From Streptococcus porcinus (lineage in GTDB: Bacteria > Bacillota > Bacilli > Lactobacillales > Streptococcaceae): a stretch of 64,000 nt of DNA. Position numbers and translations under genes: made by a program. This document shows positions 11,280 through 21,254 of the stretch, piece by piece (positions within the stretch are counted from its first letter, which is position 1; every line of letters starts with the position of its first letter). The stretch covers positions 434,001 to 498,000 of the forward strand of contig NZ_LR594036.1 in the NCBI RefSeq assembly GCF_901542335.1. Reading direction: 5' to 3'. The notes below the pieces were generated by a model. It was not told the origin of the DNA. It was given only the letters and a program-made list of their open reading frames with translations, and ran no database searches.

Positions 11280-12047
11280 ATGGCACTTACAGCACTTGAA
11301 ATTAAAGATAAAACATTTAAAACAAAATTACGCGGTTATAGTGAAGAAGAAGTAAATGAGTTTTTAGATATCGTTGTTGATGATTATGAAGCTCTTATTA
11401 AGAAAAACCGTGAGCAAGAAGCGAAAATCAAAACTCTTGAAGAAAAATTAGCTTACTTTGATGAAATGAAAGAATCACTAAGTCAGTCCGTTATTCTTGC
11501 ACAAGAAACTGCTGAAAAAGTAAAGGCATCTGCCAATGCTGAAGCAAGTAATTTGGTAAGTAAGGCCAACTATGATGCACAGCATCTCTTAGATGAGTCA
11601 AAAGCAAAAGCTAACCAAATGTTGCGTGATGCTACGGATGAGGCAAAACGAGTTGCAGTTGAAACTGAAGAATTGAAACGTCAAACACGTGTTTTCCACC
11701 AACGTCTAATTTCATCTATTGAGTCTCAACTAAGCTTATCAAATTCCCCAGAATGGGATGAGTTATTGCAACCCACAGCTATTTATCTTCAAAATTCTGA
11801 TGCCGCTTTCAAAGAAGTTGTTAAAGAAGTTCTTGATGAAGATATTCCAGAAACAAATGATAGTGCATCCTTTGATGCAACTCGTCAATTTTCGCCAGAA
11901 GAAATGGCTGAGCTCCAACGGCGAGTTGATGAAAGTAATAAAGAGCTTGAATCTTCTGAGTTTGCCAAAAATGATCATTCCGATTATTCAGATTCAGTAA
12001 TTAACCTTAACGAAACACAAACTTTTAAATTAAATATTGAAGATTAA
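11280..12047 (+). CDS. divIVA: Cell division protein DivIVA
   Basis: Coiled-coil protein that senses negative curvature and marks septa and poles. The N-terminal lipid-binding motif is ALTALEIKDKTFKTKLRGYS followed by EEVNEFLDIV; residues 30-150 form long coiled coils, and the C-terminal quarter is acidic and Ser/Asp-rich, a common site for Ser/Thr kinase phosphorylation in streptococci. A strong ribosome site (AAGGAG) precedes the ATG. It is the last gene of the division cluster. The ileS T-box leader follows directly. Confidence 0.96.
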   Translation: MALTALEIKDKTFKTKLRGYSEEEVNEFLDIVVDDYEALIKKNREQEAKIKTLEEKLAYFDEMKESLSQSVILAQETAEKVKASANAEASNLVSKANYDAQHLLDESKAKANQMLRDATDEAKRVAVETEELKRQTRVFHQRLISSIESQLSLSNSPEWDELLQPTAIYLQNSDAAFKEVVKEVLDEDIPETNDSASFDATRQFSPEEMAELQRRVDESNKELESSEFAKNDHSDYSDSVINLNETQTFKLNIED

Positions 12048-12071
12048 GAAAAACACGATTATTTAATCAAT

Positions 12072-12270
12072 AGTTACAGCAAGCAGATGATGATGAGAGA
12101 TCTGTATTCCCTTGATTAATAATTATCATTTTCAATCATTCTAACTGAAATCTAGTAAGTTAGGAGGTGGGCTCACCTTACGAGCAAAGAGGGAATGATG
12201 CTTGGCATTATTCTAAACTAAGGTGGTACCACGAGCTTTCGTCCTTTGGATAGATGAAGGCTTTTTTATT
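12072..12270 (+). promoter_or_regulatory. T-box leader of ileS
   Basis: tRNA-sensing riboregulator. The T-box core AAGGTGGTACCACGAG lies at 12220-12235, preceded by a stem (GAATGATGC/GCATTATTC, about 12193-12213). It is followed by a terminator stem (12234-12243 with 12253-12262, G-T pairs allowed) and a T run (12262-12267) that the antiterminator would disrupt. A weak promoter (TTGAAG 12037-12042, 17 bases, TATTTA 12060-12065) would start the RNA near 12072. The specifier codon should be an isoleucine codon; an ATC at 12150-12152 in context GAA-ATC-TAG is a candidate, but I did not fold Stem I with confidence. Confidence 0.93.
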
Positions 12271-12306
12271 TTTACAAATAAGCAGAAACAAAAGGAGACG
12301 CTTTAT

Positions 12307-15099
12307 ATGAAACTAAAAGAAACACTCAACCTTGGGAAAACAGGTTTTCCAATGCGAGCCGGCTTACCAAATAAAGAGCCACTGTGGCAAAAAACATGGG
12401 AAGAAGCTGATATTTACAAAAAACGTCAGGAACTTAATGAAGGTAAACCTTCCTTTCATTTGCATGATGGTCCCCCTTATGCTAATGGAAATATACACGT
12501 TGGGCATGCCTTAAATAAGATTTCTAAAGATATTATTGTAAGGGCTAAATCTATGTCTGGATATCAAGCCCCTTATGTGCCAGGTTGGGATACACATGGT
12601 CTACCAATTGAGCAAGTCTTGGCTAAAAAAGGTGTTAAACGCAAGGAAATGAATTTGGCTGAATACCTTGACATGTGCCGTGAATATGCTATGTCACAAG
12701 TTGAAAAGCAAAGAGAGGATTTCAAACGTCTAGGTGTTTCTGCTGATTGGGATAACCCCTATATCACCCTAATGCCAGAATATGAAGCAAATCAAATTCG
12801 TGTTTTTGGGGCAATGGCTGACAAAGGTTATATCTATCGCGGAGCAAAACCAGTTTACTGGTCTTGGTCATCTGAGTCTGCTTTGGCTGAAGCTGAAATT
12901 GAATATCATGATATAGATTCAATGTCTCTTTATTATGCCAATAAAGTTAAAAACGGTAAAGGTATACTAGATACAGATACTTATATTGTTGTTTGGACAA
13001 CAACTCCCTTCACTGTAACAGCTTCGCGTGGTTTGACTGTCGGTCCGGATTTGGATTATGTTCTTGTTCGTCCTGCGGGAAAAGTTCAGAAATATTTAGT
13101 GGCAGAAGGTTTGCTAGATAGTCTGGCAGGCAAGTTCGGTTGGGTAGAATTTGAGACATTGGAACATTATAAAGGTAAAGATTTAGAATTTATCGAAACA
13201 GAACATCCTTGGGATGCAGAAGTTACAGAATATGTCATTCTAGGTGATCATGTAACGCTAGATTCAGGGACAGGAATTGTTCATACTGCTCCTGGTTTTG
13301 GTGAAGATGACTACAATGTCGGTGTTAAGTATAAACTAGAAGTAGCAGTAACAGTTGACGAACGTGGCATAATGATGGAAAATGCTGGACCTGATTTCCA
13401 AGGAAAATTCTATGATAAAGTCACACCAATTGTTCAAGAAAAATTAGGAGACCTTCTATTAGCAAGTGAGCTTATAAATCACTCATATCCATTTGACTGG
13501 CGTACTAAGAAACCTATTATTTGGCGTGCTGTTCCGCAATGGTTTGCCTCAGTCTCACGCTTTCGCGAGGAAATACTAGCAGAAATTGAAAAGACAGACT
13601 TCCACCCAGCATGGGGAAAAACACGTCTTTATAATATGATTCGTGATCGCGGTGATTGGGTTATTTCTCGTCAGAGAGCTTGGGGTGTTCCTTTACCTAT
13701 TTTTTATGCAGAAGATGGTACAGCAATCATGTCTAAAGAAGTTACGGACCATGTGGCTAATCTCTTTGAAAAAGAAGGATCCATCATTTGGTGGAAAAAG
13801 GATGCTAAGGAGCTCTTACCGGAAGGCTTTTCACATCCAGGCTCTCCCAATGGAGAGTTTACAAAAGAAACAGATATCATGGACGTATGGTTTGATTCTG
13901 GTTCATCTTGGAATGGTGTCATGAATGCTCGCAATAACCTAATCTATCCTGCCGACCTCTATTTGGAAGGATCAGACCAGTACCGAGGATGGTTTAATTC
14001 ATCATTAATTACCTCCGTTGCCGTGAATGGTCATGCTCCATATAAAGCCATCTTATCACAAGGGTTTGTTCTTGACGGAAAAGGCGAAAAAATGTCTAAA
14101 TCTAAAGGGAATACCATTTTACCTAGTGATGTTACCAAACAGTATGGTGCGGAAATTCTTCGTCTTTGGGTAACTTCAGTGGATACCGATAACGATGTGC
14201 GTGTCTCTATGGATATCTTAGGACAGGTTTCTGAAACTTACCGTAAAATCAGAAATACTCTTCGTTTCTTAATTGCAAATACTTCTGATTTTAATCCTAA
14301 CCATGATACGGTTCCTTTTGAAAACTTATCTGCAGCTGATAAGTATATGACAATCAAATTTAATAAACTGGTAGAAGTTTTCCATGACGCATATAACTCA
14401 TATGATTTTATGGCTATTTATAAAGCCGTAGTAAACTTTGTTACAGTTGATTTATCAGCTTTCTACTTGGACTTTGCAAAAGATGTTGTTTACATTGAGG
14501 CTGCTAATAGTCATCAACGTCGTGCAATGCAAACAGTCTTTTATGATATCTTAGTTAAGATTACTAAACTATTAACACCAATTCTACCGCATACTGCTGA
14601 AGAGATTTGGTCTTATCTAGAGTTTGAAGAAGAAGAATTTGTACAACTAAGTGAGTTACCAGTTGCGGAATCATTCAATGGTCAAGATGACATTTTAGAT
14701 GCTTGGGAAGCCTTTATGTTATTGCGAAACCAAGCTCAAAAAGCCTTAGAAGAAGCTCGTAATGCTAAAATTATTGGTAAGTCTCTTGAAGCGCATTTAA
14801 CAATCTACGCTAGCGCAGAAATAAAAACGCTTTTAAATGCTTTGGATAGTGATGTAGCACTTCTATTAATTGTTTCACAATTAACAATTGCTAACTTAGA
14901 GGAAGCGCCAGCGAGCGCAGTAGCATTTGATGGAGTAGCTTTCACTGTTGAACGTGCTATTGGTGAAGTCTGCGAACGTTCTCGTCGTATTGATCCGACA
15001 ACAAAAATGCGTTCATACAATGCCTTCGTTTGTGATGCAAGTGCCAAAATTATTGAAGAAAACTTCCCAGAAGCAGTTGCTGAAGGCTTTGAAGACTGA
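12307..15099 (+). CDS. ileS: Isoleucine--tRNA ligase
   Basis: Class I aminoacyl-tRNA synthetase charging tRNA-Ile. The 930 residues contain the HIGH-type motif HVGH (64-67), the CP1 editing domain, and KMSKS (in [10 protein letters not shown]). The start is the ATG after AAAAGGAG; the reading frame is open further upstream but that part is T-box leader. Bacterial type-1 IleRS normally ends in a zinc finger with spacing C-x2-C-x16-C-x2-C. Here the spacing is kept but the second cysteine of each pair is serine (C889/S892 and C909/S912). Regulated by uncharged tRNA-Ile through the T-box. Confidence 0.97.
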   Translation: MKLKETLNLGKTGFPMRAGLPNKEPLWQKTWEEADIYKKRQELNEGKPSFHLHDGPPYANGNIHVGHALNKISKDIIVRAKSMSGYQAPYVPGWDTHGLPIEQVLAKKGVKRKEMNLAEYLDMCREYAMSQVEKQREDFKRLGVSADWDNPYITLMPEYEANQIRVFGAMADKGYIYRGAKPVYWSWSSESALAEAEIEYHDIDSMSLYYANKVKNGKGILDTDTYIVVWTTTPFTVTASRGLTVGPDLDYVLVRPAGKVQKYLVAEGLLDSLAGKFGWVEFETLEHYKGKDLEFIETEHPWDAEVTEYVILGDHVTLDSGTGIVHTAPGFGEDDYNVGVKYKLEVAVTVDERGIMMENAGPDFQGKFYDKVTPIVQEKLGDLLLASELINHSYPFDWRTKKPIIWRAVPQWFASVSRFREEILAEIEKTDFHPAWGKTRLYNMIRDRGDWVISRQRAWGVPLPIFYAEDGTAIMSKEVTDHVANLFEKEGSIIWWKKDAKELLPEGFSHPGSPNGEFTKETDIMDVWFDSGSSWNGVMNARNNLIYPADLYLEGSDQYRGWFNSSLITSVAVNGHAPYKAILSQGFVLDGKGEKMSKSKGNTILPSDVTKQYGAEILRLWVTSVDTDNDVRVSMDILGQVSETYRKIRNTLRFLIANTSDFNPNHDTVPFENLSAADKYMTIKFNKLVEVFHDAYNSYDFMAIYKAVVNFVTVDLSAFYLDFAKDVVYIEAANSHQRRAMQTVFYDILVKITKLLTPILPHTAEEIWSYLEFEEEEFVQLSELPVAESFNGQDDILDAWEAFMLLRNQAQKALEEARNAKIIGKSLEAHLTIYASAEIKTLLNALDSDVALLLIVSQLTIANLEEAPASAVAFDGVAFTVERAIGEVCERSRRIDPTTKMRSYNAFVCDASAKIIEENFPEAVAEGFED

Positions 15100-15154
15100 T
15101 AAATAGTTTAAATCACTCACTAAGTTAATAAGCTTAGTCAATATTTAGGCAAAT

Positions 15155-15185
15155 AAAGCACCTTTTATTGTGAAGGTGCTTTTTG
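15155..15185 (+). terminator. Intrinsic terminator after ileS
   Basis: Perfect 10-bp stem (aaagcacctt/aaggtgcttt), 8-base loop and T run, about 55 bases after the ileS stop. Confidence 0.92.
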
Positions 15186-15439
15186 CTTTCGATTGGATTA
15201 ATGTTTCGGATAAATCCTTTGGATTACCTCTATCCTTTATGGATACTAAAAGTAAAAGAAGAGCTAAATAGAGCTCTCTACTTATCAATTTAATATCAGA
15301 TATTAAGAATAATTTATCTAAAGAGGGTGCCCCCAAATTACAAAAATACCATTTGCTTTCCTTTTGAAGCTATGACTGGATTGATGGTGATAATCTGATA
15401 ACGGTTAGTTAAAAGAAAAAGTTATTTACTGGCATTATA
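15186..15439. other. Intergenic region with nothing recognised
   Basis: About 250 bases between the ileS terminator and the converging terminator of the DUF1827 gene. I see no plausible ORF with a ribosome site, no RNA gene and no clear promoter. A 63-codon minus-strand reading frame here runs across the ileS terminator and looks spurious. Confidence 0.6.
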
Positions 15440-15477
15440 AAAGCCTCAAAAAGTTAGATAAACTAAGCTTTTTGAGG
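15440..15477 (-). terminator. Terminator of the DUF1827/NUDIX unit
   Basis: Perfect 10-bp stem (15444-15453 CCTCAAAAAG with 15468-15477 CTTTTTGAGG). On the minus strand the stem is followed by CTTTTA; on the plus strand by TCTTT, so it may work in both directions. Confidence 0.75.
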
Positions 15478-15502
15478 TCTTTATAAATATGAGAAATCTG
15501 CT

Positions 15503-15805
15503 TTATTCTTTAATTTGGAAAGATATTTCAATCAAATTGTTAGTGTGCAATGTTTTTGATTGATCAGGAATAACCAATTCAGGATTAATTTTTCGTTTAA
15601 GGAAGAAGTGACGAATAGTATTTAATTCCTCATCTTTGATGGCACGATATTTATTGGAAATTAAAAGTTCATAATGTGTGGGTGCTTTTGTAAAGACGAC
15701 ATCAGTATTTCCTGCTGAGTAGACCTCAACTAACTGTGCATCTGTATTTCGTAGTTGATTCTGAACAAGTTCAGGATGACTGCTTGTTGTATTGATTAAT
15801 CTCAT
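15503..15805 (-). CDS. Conserved streptococcal protein, DUF1827 type
   Basis: A 100-residue soluble protein (MRLINTTSSHPELV...) of unknown function that in streptococci sits beside the mutT/clpE block; I place it in DUF1827 on sequence and context. I start it at the ATG preceded by TTTGGAGGG, not at the TTG four codons upstream, which lies inside that ribosome site. It is 46 bases downstream of the NUDIX gene on the same strand and probably co-transcribed with it. Confidence 0.85.
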   Translation of the reverse strand: MRLINTTSSHPELVQNQLRNTDAQLVEVYSAGNTDVVFTKAPTHYELLISNKYRAIKDEELNTIRHFFLKRKINPELVIPDQSKTLHTNNLIEISFQIKE

Positions 15806-15851
15806 ATTACCCTCCAAATTGATTTGATATATAACATCATTAGTACAAGAA

Positions 15852-16298
15852 CTAATGGTGGTGTTTTTGCCATTCTAGAACGCCCCATTTGTGACTCCCT
15901 CTTTTTAAGAGGTCAATGGCTTCTTCAACTGGAAACCATGCTAGATTATTAAAGTCTTCTAAGGGATCACATACCCTGTGATAGTCCGTTACTTCATAGA
16001 GGTGGGCTGGATTATGATAGTAGGTATCGCGATGGCGAGAGTAGAAATACTCATCTGCTTGCCCATAATAGTAGCCTATTTCTGCTGAGAAACCAAGTTC
16101 CTCCAATAACTCCCTTTCAAGAGCTGTAGCATGATCTTCGCCATATTCTATTTCACCACCAGGTAAGAACCAAGAACCATTCGGGGCTTGTACTAAAATA
16201 ATTCTGTCATCTTCTTGGTTGGGAATAATTGCATAAACACCATAACGTGTCTGATAGTTTTTTTGATCACTTTTTTCGCCGAAAACTGGGACTGTCAT
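15852..16298 (-). CDS. mutT: NUDIX hydrolase (MutT family)
   Basis: A 148-residue NUDIX domain protein. The NUDIX box (GGEIEYGEDHATALERELLE then ELG, residues about 48-70) keeps the G-x5-E-x7-REUxEExGU pattern that binds Mg2+ for pyrophosphohydrolysis. The substrate cannot be read from the sequence; candidates are 8-oxo-dGTP or other nucleoside diphosphate derivatives. The start chosen is the ATG behind GGAGGGAG; the frame runs 24 codons further upstream without a ribosome site. A promoter with TATAAT lies just upstream (minus strand). Confidence 0.9.
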   Translation of the reverse strand: MTVPVFGEKSDQKNYQTRYGVYAIIPNQEDDRIILVQAPNGSWFLPGGEIEYGEDHATALERELLEELGFSAEIGYYYGQADEYFYSRHRDTYYHNPAHLYEVTDYHRVCDPLEDFNNLAWFPVEEAIDLLKRGSHKWGVLEWQKHHH

Positions 16299-16317
16299 AA
16301 GCTCCCTCCTTTTTACT

Positions 16318-16323
16318 ATTATA
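16318..16323 (-). promoter_or_regulatory. -10 of the NUDIX/DUF1827 unit
   Basis: TATAAT on the minus strand 20 bases before the ATG; no good -35. A 16-bp perfect palindrome (16359-16374, centred on TGATCA) lies upstream. Confidence 0.5.
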
Positions 16324-16375
16324 CTAAAAATTAATTGATTTAACTTATTAAAATGTGTATTTTTGATCAAAAATT

Positions 16376-16404
16376 AATAAAAAGAGTGCTATTTTTAGCA
16401 CTCT
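16376..16404 (-). terminator. Intrinsic terminator of clpE
   Basis: 9-bp stem (AGAGTGCTA/TAGCACTCT) with a 4-base loop; on the minus strand it is followed by a run of Ts. Confidence 0.9.
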
Positions 16405-16410
16405 GATATA

Positions 16411-18705
16411 TTAGTCCTTTTGCTGAGGAATAGGTTGTGTTCTAGTAAGTTTCTTGGCGCTTTTGATAACTATATTGCCATTACTAGTCAATATGGCTTT
16501 CAGCTCTTTCTCAGTAGGGTTTTCAAGATAGTAGTCAGTGATAGCGTCTTCAATATAATCTTGAATTGTTCTTCTAAGTGGACGAGCACCCATCTTAGCA
16601 TCATAGCCGAGATCAACTAATTTTTCTTTTACCTTATCTGTAACATCAAGGTGAATATTATTATATGCTAAGCGTGTATTGACATCGGCTAACATTAAGT
16701 CAACGATATGTAATAAATTGTCTTTACTTAATGCTTGGAATTCAATGATGCCATCAAAACGGTTCATAAATTCTGGACTGAAGTAATTGCTTAACTCACC
16801 TAAAACAGAATTAGTACGTCCTTCGCGGGATGCACCAAAACCAACAGAGGCTTCAGCTTTGCTGGTACCTGCATTTGATGTCATGATGATAATAGTATCC
16901 TTAAAGCTGACTGTCCGCCCTTGTCCATCAGTAAGCCTACCGTCATCTAAAACTTGCAGAAACATATGCATAACATCAGGGTGAGCTTTTTCAACTTCGT
17001 CTAATAATATCAGTGAATAGGGATTTCGTCTGACTTTTTCTGTTAATTGACCAGCTTCTTCATACCCCACATATCCTGGAGGAGCCCCCACTAGCTTAGC
17101 AACAGCGTGTTTTTCCATATATTCAGACATGTCAAAGCGAATCATATTATCGGCTGAGCCAAAGAGTTCAATAGCTAATTGTTTAGATAATTCCGTTTTC
17201 CCTACCCCAGTCGGACCTACAAAGAGGAAAGATCCAATTGGTCGATTTGGACTACCTAAACCGACACGATTACGACGAATAGCTTTAGCAATTTTATCAA
17301 CAGCAGCATCTTGACCAATTACATGAGCCTTCAAATCATCTGATAGATTAACTAATTGAGACTGTTCTTTCTCTTTGAGATCACCAACAGGAATATTGGT
17401 TTTTTGTTCAACAATTGCTTCAATAGTCTTTTCAGTAATGATAGGAGTATCTTGATCGTCTAACTTTTGGTTTTGGAGCTCCTTGTACTTAGCGATTTGG
17501 TCGCGAAAATAAGCTGCGCGTTCAAAATCTTCATCACGAGTGGCTTGCGCTTTTAAATTTTCGGCTTCCACTAAACGTTTATCAATTTCTTTAGGATCAA
17601 CGAAATTAAGAGTTAAATTCATTTTTGAGCCAGCTTCATCAAGTAGGTCAATAGCTTTATCCGGTAAGAATCGGTCTTGGATATAACGATTCGATAAATT
17701 AGCGGCTGCTTCAATGGCATCTTGACTGTATTTGACATGATGGTAGTCTTCGTATTTGGCTTGAATACCTTTAAGGATGGTAATGGTTTCTTCCACAGAA
17801 GGCTCATCGACCTTAACAGGTTGCATCCGACGTTCTAAGGCTGCATCTTTTTCGATGATGCGGTATTCATTGAGTGTAGTGGCACCAACCAGCTGTAACT
17901 CACCACGAGCTAAGGCTGGTTTTAAGATATTGCCAGCATCCATATTGCCATCTCCTGCAGTACCAGCACCAACTATTTCATGAATCTCATCAATGAAGAG
18001 AATAACATCTTGACGGTTACGAATCTCTTCCATTAATTTTTGCATACGTTCTTCAAATTGTCCACGAATACCAGTTCCTTGAACTAGACTAACCACGTCT
18101 AAGCGAATAACCTCTTTATGTTGAAGTTTATGAGGAACACTGCCATCAACGATTTTCTGAGCTAAGCCTTCTACAACTGCAGTTTTACCAACGCCTGGCT
18201 CACCAATCAAGACAGGGTTATTCTTAGTTCGTCGATTTAAAATTTCAATGACGCGAAGAATCTCTTCATCGCGACCAATAACAGGATCAATATCACCATT
18301 TCTTGCGATATCGGTCACATTAATCCCAAACTCTTCAAGGAGACCGGGTTCTCTTTGAGTCTGTCTTGCGTTTTGGCCAGAAATTGCTCCTTGTCCATTG
18401 CGGTTGTTGCCTCCGCCAGCCCCGCCATTACCATTTTGTCGACCAGTTTGGGTTGGAGGCGTATTTGGTAAGTCACCAAAAGCTCTAAAGTTATTGAGAT
18501 CACCAAAGAAATCATCAAATAAAGGATTTAAAGAATCTTTTTGATCTTGGGGTTTAGAACGCAACCCGCCCCAAATCGAGTTGTTTGCATCAGTTTTTAT
18601 AATTTGATAACAGTTTTGACAAAGGTCGATTTGTCTTTGCTTCCCATTCACGTTAGCATATAGGTGAATAGAGGCTTCGTTTAATTTACAGTTTTGACAA
18701 AGCAT
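16411..18705 (-). CDS. clpE: ATP-dependent Clp protease ATPase subunit ClpE
   Basis: HSP100 unfoldase that feeds substrates to ClpP under heat and other stress. The 764 residues begin with the ClpE-specific zinc finger (C3, C6, C29, C32), then a Gly/Asn/Gln-rich linker, AAA+ module 1 (Walker A GEPGVGKT), a UVR-type linker ([15 protein letters not shown]) and AAA+ module 2 (Walker A GPTGVGKT), ending in the D2-small domain. The start follows AGGAGG; the open frame nine codons upstream is not used. A CtsR operator lies at its promoter, as expected for clpE. Confidence 0.97.
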   Translation of the reverse strand: MLCQNCKLNEASIHLYANVNGKQRQIDLCQNCYQIIKTDANNSIWGGLRSKPQDQKDSLNPLFDDFFGDLNNFRAFGDLPNTPPTQTGRQNGNGGAGGGNNRNGQGAISGQNARQTQREPGLLEEFGINVTDIARNGDIDPVIGRDEEILRVIEILNRRTKNNPVLIGEPGVGKTAVVEGLAQKIVDGSVPHKLQHKEVIRLDVVSLVQGTGIRGQFEERMQKLMEEIRNRQDVILFIDEIHEIVGAGTAGDGNMDAGNILKPALARGELQLVGATTLNEYRIIEKDAALERRMQPVKVDEPSVEETITILKGIQAKYEDYHHVKYSQDAIEAAANLSNRYIQDRFLPDKAIDLLDEAGSKMNLTLNFVDPKEIDKRLVEAENLKAQATRDEDFERAAYFRDQIAKYKELQNQKLDDQDTPIITEKTIEAIVEQKTNIPVGDLKEKEQSQLVNLSDDLKAHVIGQDAAVDKIAKAIRRNRVGLGSPNRPIGSFLFVGPTGVGKTELSKQLAIELFGSADNMIRFDMSEYMEKHAVAKLVGAPPGYVGYEEAGQLTEKVRRNPYSLILLDEVEKAHPDVMHMFLQVLDDGRLTDGQGRTVSFKDTIIIMTSNAGTSKAEASVGFGASREGRTNSVLGELSNYFSPEFMNRFDGIIEFQALSKDNLLHIVDLMLADVNTRLAYNNIHLDVTDKVKEKLVDLGYDAKMGARPLRRTIQDYIEDAITDYYLENPTEKELKAILTSNGNIVIKSAKKLTRTQPIPQQKD

Positions 18706-18745
18706 AAAATACCTCCTGGGGCTTTTGTTCAAAAGAAAACCATTT

Positions 18746-18762
18746 AGTCAATAATGGTCAAA
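18746..18762. promoter_or_regulatory. CtsR operator of clpE
   Basis: AGTCAATAATGGTCAAA on the plus strand: two heptads (AGTCAAT and GGTCAAA) separated by three bases, one mismatch from the CtsR consensus (A/GGTCAAA-N3-A/GGTCAAA). It lies just after the -10, over the predicted transcription start, so binding would repress clpE. Confidence 0.88.
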
Positions 18763-18774
18763 CTTCATAGTCTT

Positions 18775-18802
18775 ATTATAGCACCCTTAGGTTGGAAATC
18801 AA
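18775..18802 (-). promoter_or_regulatory. clpE promoter
   Basis: Minus strand: TTGATT (18797-18802), 16-base spacer, TATAAT (18775-18780). Confidence 0.8.
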
Positions 18803-18942
18803 GCAAAAAGTTCAAAATTTGGCACTTGTATTTATAGAGTGATAGTTATGGGTTACAAAAGAGTAAATAGGTCAATTTTGGCCTAAAGTTTGTGAAAAAA
18901 CTGATAAAATTAGTTCTTTTTGTGTTGGTTTATTTATTTTTA

Positions 18943-18951
18943 TGATAGAAT
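18943..18951 (+). promoter_or_regulatory. Extended -10 promoter of the DUF1797 gene
   Basis: TGATAGAAT: TG at 18943-18944 and TAGAAT at 18946-18951, 32 bases before the ATG. Confidence 0.6.
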
Positions 18952-18983
18952 AAAGGGGATAACAAACGAATAGGAGAAAAGAC

Positions 18984-19214
18984 ATGGAATCACATTTAGT
19001 GAGAATCATTAATCGCCTTGAATTGATGGTCAATGATGGTGGCAATTTAAAAAGAAATTTTGAACGTGATGGTGTTGTAGTTGCTGAGGTATCTTTTGCA
19101 AATGATCCAGAAAGCGGTCCCGTTTTTACATTACGTGATGTGGAAGCGCGTGAATCATACTCATTTGATAGTATTGATTTAATTGCAATGGAAATTTACG
19201 ATTTATTATATTGA
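18984..19214 (+). CDS. Small conserved protein, DUF1797/YktA type
   Basis: A 76-residue acidic, soluble protein (MESHLVRIINRLE...). It matches the short YktA-like family (DUF1797) of Firmicutes; no biochemical role is known to me. It has a clear ribosome site (AGGAG), its own extended -10 promoter and its own terminator, so it is a single-gene unit divergent from clpE. Confidence 0.85.
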   Translation: MESHLVRIINRLELMVNDGGNLKRNFERDGVVVAEVSFANDPESGPVFTLRDVEARESYSFDSIDLIAMEIYDLLY

Positions 19215-19235
19215 TTTTGCGGGAGCATGGATAGA

Positions 19236-19262
19236 AAGCTTATTTTTCAATAAGTTTTTTAT
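19236..19262 (+). terminator. Intrinsic terminator after the DUF1797 gene
   Basis: 9-bp AT-rich stem (AAGCTTATT with AATAAGTTT, one G-T pair), 4-base loop and a T run. Confidence 0.8.
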
Positions 19263-19386
19263 TTTTACTTAAAATGTATTTTTATTTAAAAAGGTTATAT
19301 TTATTCTTTTCATTTAGATATGACCATAGTTGTTTATTCCGTTAGAAGGTTTGCTATTAAAAACAAAGAACCTTTACTAATCTTTT

Positions 19387-19395
19387 TGGTATAAT
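19387..19395 (+). promoter_or_regulatory. folD extended -10 promoter
   Basis: TGGTATAAT (TATAAT at 19390-19395) 29 bases before the folD ATG; no -35 match. A loose inverted repeat AAGGTT/AACCTT lies just upstream. Confidence 0.75.
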
Positions 19396-19424
19396 AAAGA
19401 GAAAATAGAAAAAGGAAGTAAGTA

Positions 19425-20279
19425 ATGGTTACAATCATCGATGGTAAAGCATTGGGCCAAAAAATGCAAAATAAATTAGCCGAAAAAGTAAACGATTTAA
19501 AAAGGGAACATGGAATTGTTCCAGGCTTAGTTGTAATTCTTGTAGGTGATAATCCAGCAAGTCAAGTTTATGTCCGAAATAAAGAAAAATCAGCCATTGC
19601 GGCAGGTTTTAAGAGTGAGACAGTACGTTTGTCAGAATCAATTTGTCAAGAAGAGTTAATTGCTATTATTCATCAATTTAATCAAGACGATACGATCCAT
19701 GGCATATTAGTTCAGCTTCCCTTACCAAGTCATATTAATGACAAAAAGATTATTCTCGAAATTGATCCTAAAAAAGATGTGGACGGTTTTCATCCTATGA
19801 ATACCGGCCATCTTTGGTCTGGTCGACCTCTAATGGTTCCTTGCACCCCGGCTGGTATTATGGAGATGTTTAGCGATTACGGTATTGATTTAGAAGGAAA
19901 GCATGCAGTGATTATTGGGCGTTCAAATATCGTTGGTAAGCCGATGGCACAGTTATTACTTGACAAAAATGCCACAGTGACTTTAACTCATTCACGGACA
20001 CGGCATTTAGCAGAAGTCGCAAGACAGGCTGATATCCTGATTGTAGCTATTGGACAAGGTCATTTTGTGACAGAAGAATTTATCAAAGAAGGAGCCGTAG
20101 TTATTGATGTCGGCATGAATCGTGATGATAATGGTAAACTAATAGGAGATGTAGTCTTTGAACAAGTGTCCCAAAAGGCAAGTTATATCACGCCGGTACC
20201 AGGAGGCGTAGGACCAATGACCATTACGATGTTGCTAGAGCAAACTTATCAGTCCGCTCTAAGAAGTGTTAGCAAATGA
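19425..20279 (+). CDS. folD: Methylenetetrahydrofolate dehydrogenase/cyclohydrolase
   Basis: Bifunctional cytoplasmic enzyme that converts 5,10-methylene-THF to 10-formyl-THF using NADP+. The 284 residues contain the substrate-site motif YVRNKEKSA (catalytic Lys), the conserved [10 protein letters not shown], [10 protein letters not shown], the Rossmann motif [14 protein letters not shown] and [12 protein letters not shown]. Its stop overlaps the start of the next gene by four bases (ATGA). Confidence 0.97.
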   Translation: MVTIIDGKALGQKMQNKLAEKVNDLKREHGIVPGLVVILVGDNPASQVYVRNKEKSAIAAGFKSETVRLSESICQEELIAIIHQFNQDDTIHGILVQLPLPSHINDKKIILEIDPKKDVDGFHPMNTGHLWSGRPLMVPCTPAGIMEMFSDYGIDLEGKHAVIIGRSNIVGKPMAQLLLDKNATVTLTHSRTRHLAEVARQADILIVAIGQGHFVTEEFIKEGAVVIDVGMNRDDNGKLIGDVVFEQVSQKASYITPVPGGVGPMTITMLLEQTYQSALRSVSK

Positions 20280-21115
20280 AATTATCGCAGGAATTTTTAA
20301 AGCAAGTGATTACCAAAAGGAAAAGAGCAAGCCATAAGGGAGATTATGGTCGATTACTCTTAGTTGGGGGGCTCTCTCCTTATGGTGGAGCGATCATCAT
20401 GGCTGCAAAAGCGGCTGTTTATAGTGGTGCTGGCTTAGTAACTGTGGCTACTGAAAAAGATAACATTAGTCCACTTCACGCTCAATTACCAGAAGCGATG
20501 GCCTTTTCAGTCGATGACAAAGCCCTATTCTTACAACATATACGGACTGCGGATGTTATTCTTATCGGACCCGGACTTTCGGAGAATAGCAAAGCTGAGA
20601 CCCTATTTGATTCCGTTATGGCGCAGGTGTCAGAGGAGCAGATTTTAATCCTAGATGGCTCTGCTCTAAACCTCATAGCAAAAAGAAAAGACCAAGTTAA
20701 AAAAGGTCAGAATCTTGTTTTAACCCCTCACGAAAAAGAATGGGAACGTTTATCAGGGTTAGCAATTGAAAAACAGAACTTGCAGACTACCCAAGAAGCT
20801 TTAAGTCGTTTTCCTGATAGCACTATACTAGTTGCAAAAAGTCACGCTACGAGTATTTTCTATCAAGATCAGATCTTTCAAATAGGTATTGGGGGCCCTT
20901 ACCAAGCAACGGCAGGTATGGGCGATACGCTAGCAGGTATGATAGCTGGCTTTGCTGGTCAATTTCAAAATGTTAGTCTAGTTGAAAGATTAGCTGCGGC
21001 AACTTACTTGCATTCTTATATTGCAGACCAACTAGCTAGGGATAACTATGTGGTATTGCCAACTACTATTTGTGAGCAAATACCCTATTGGATGAAAAAA
21101 TGGTGTCAGAATTAA
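20276..21115 (+). CDS. nnrD: ADP-dependent (S)-NAD(P)H-hydrate dehydratase
   Basis: Repairs hydrated NADH and NADPH. The 279 residues form the ribokinase-like C-terminal YjeF domain only ([49 protein letters not shown]); the N-terminal epimerase domain (NnrE) found fused in E. coli is absent, so an epimerase, if any, is encoded elsewhere. Translation is coupled to folD by the ATGA overlap. An intrinsic terminator follows. Confidence 0.93.
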   Translation: MKLSQEFLKQVITKRKRASHKGDYGRLLLVGGLSPYGGAIIMAAKAAVYSGAGLVTVATEKDNISPLHAQLPEAMAFSVDDKALFLQHIRTADVILIGPGLSENSKAETLFDSVMAQVSEEQILILDGSALNLIAKRKDQVKKGQNLVLTPHEKEWERLSGLAIEKQNLQTTQEALSRFPDSTILVAKSHATSIFYQDQIFQIGIGGPYQATAGMGDTLAGMIAGFAGQFQNVSLVERLAAATYLHSYIADQLARDNYVVLPTTICEQIPYWMKKWCQN

Positions 21116-21140
21116 CCTTCTTTTGTGAGAACTAATGACT

Positions 21141-21162
21141 AGGAGCTACAGGCTCCTTTTTT
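21141..21162 (+). terminator. Intrinsic terminator after nnrD
   Basis: 6-bp stem AGGAGC/GCTCCT, 5-base loop, six Ts. Confidence 0.85.
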
Positions 21163-21194
21163 CGTGCTTAGAGCAGACTTTTTAAGTGAAAAAA

Positions 21195-21203
21195 TGGTAT
21201 AAT
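21195..21203 (+). promoter_or_regulatory. xseA operon extended -10 promoter
   Basis: TGGTATAAT (TATAAT 21198-21203). Leader to the xseA ATG about 45 bases. No -35 match. It drives xseA-xseB-ispA-tlyA-argR-recN. Confidence 0.75.
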
Positions 21204-21254
21204 TGCTTTTGTAAAGTGGCGTTTTTGCCTTTAACAAAAAAGAAAGGAAACCTG

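Noticed and set aside
12223..12306. Upstream extension of ileS by 28 codons
   Set aside because: This is the T-box terminator and leader; the ATG at 12307 has a strong ribosome site and starts the conserved protein.
15145..15336. 63-codon minus-strand frame
   Set aside because: It overlaps the ileS terminator, lacks a ribosome site and has no recognisable protein features.
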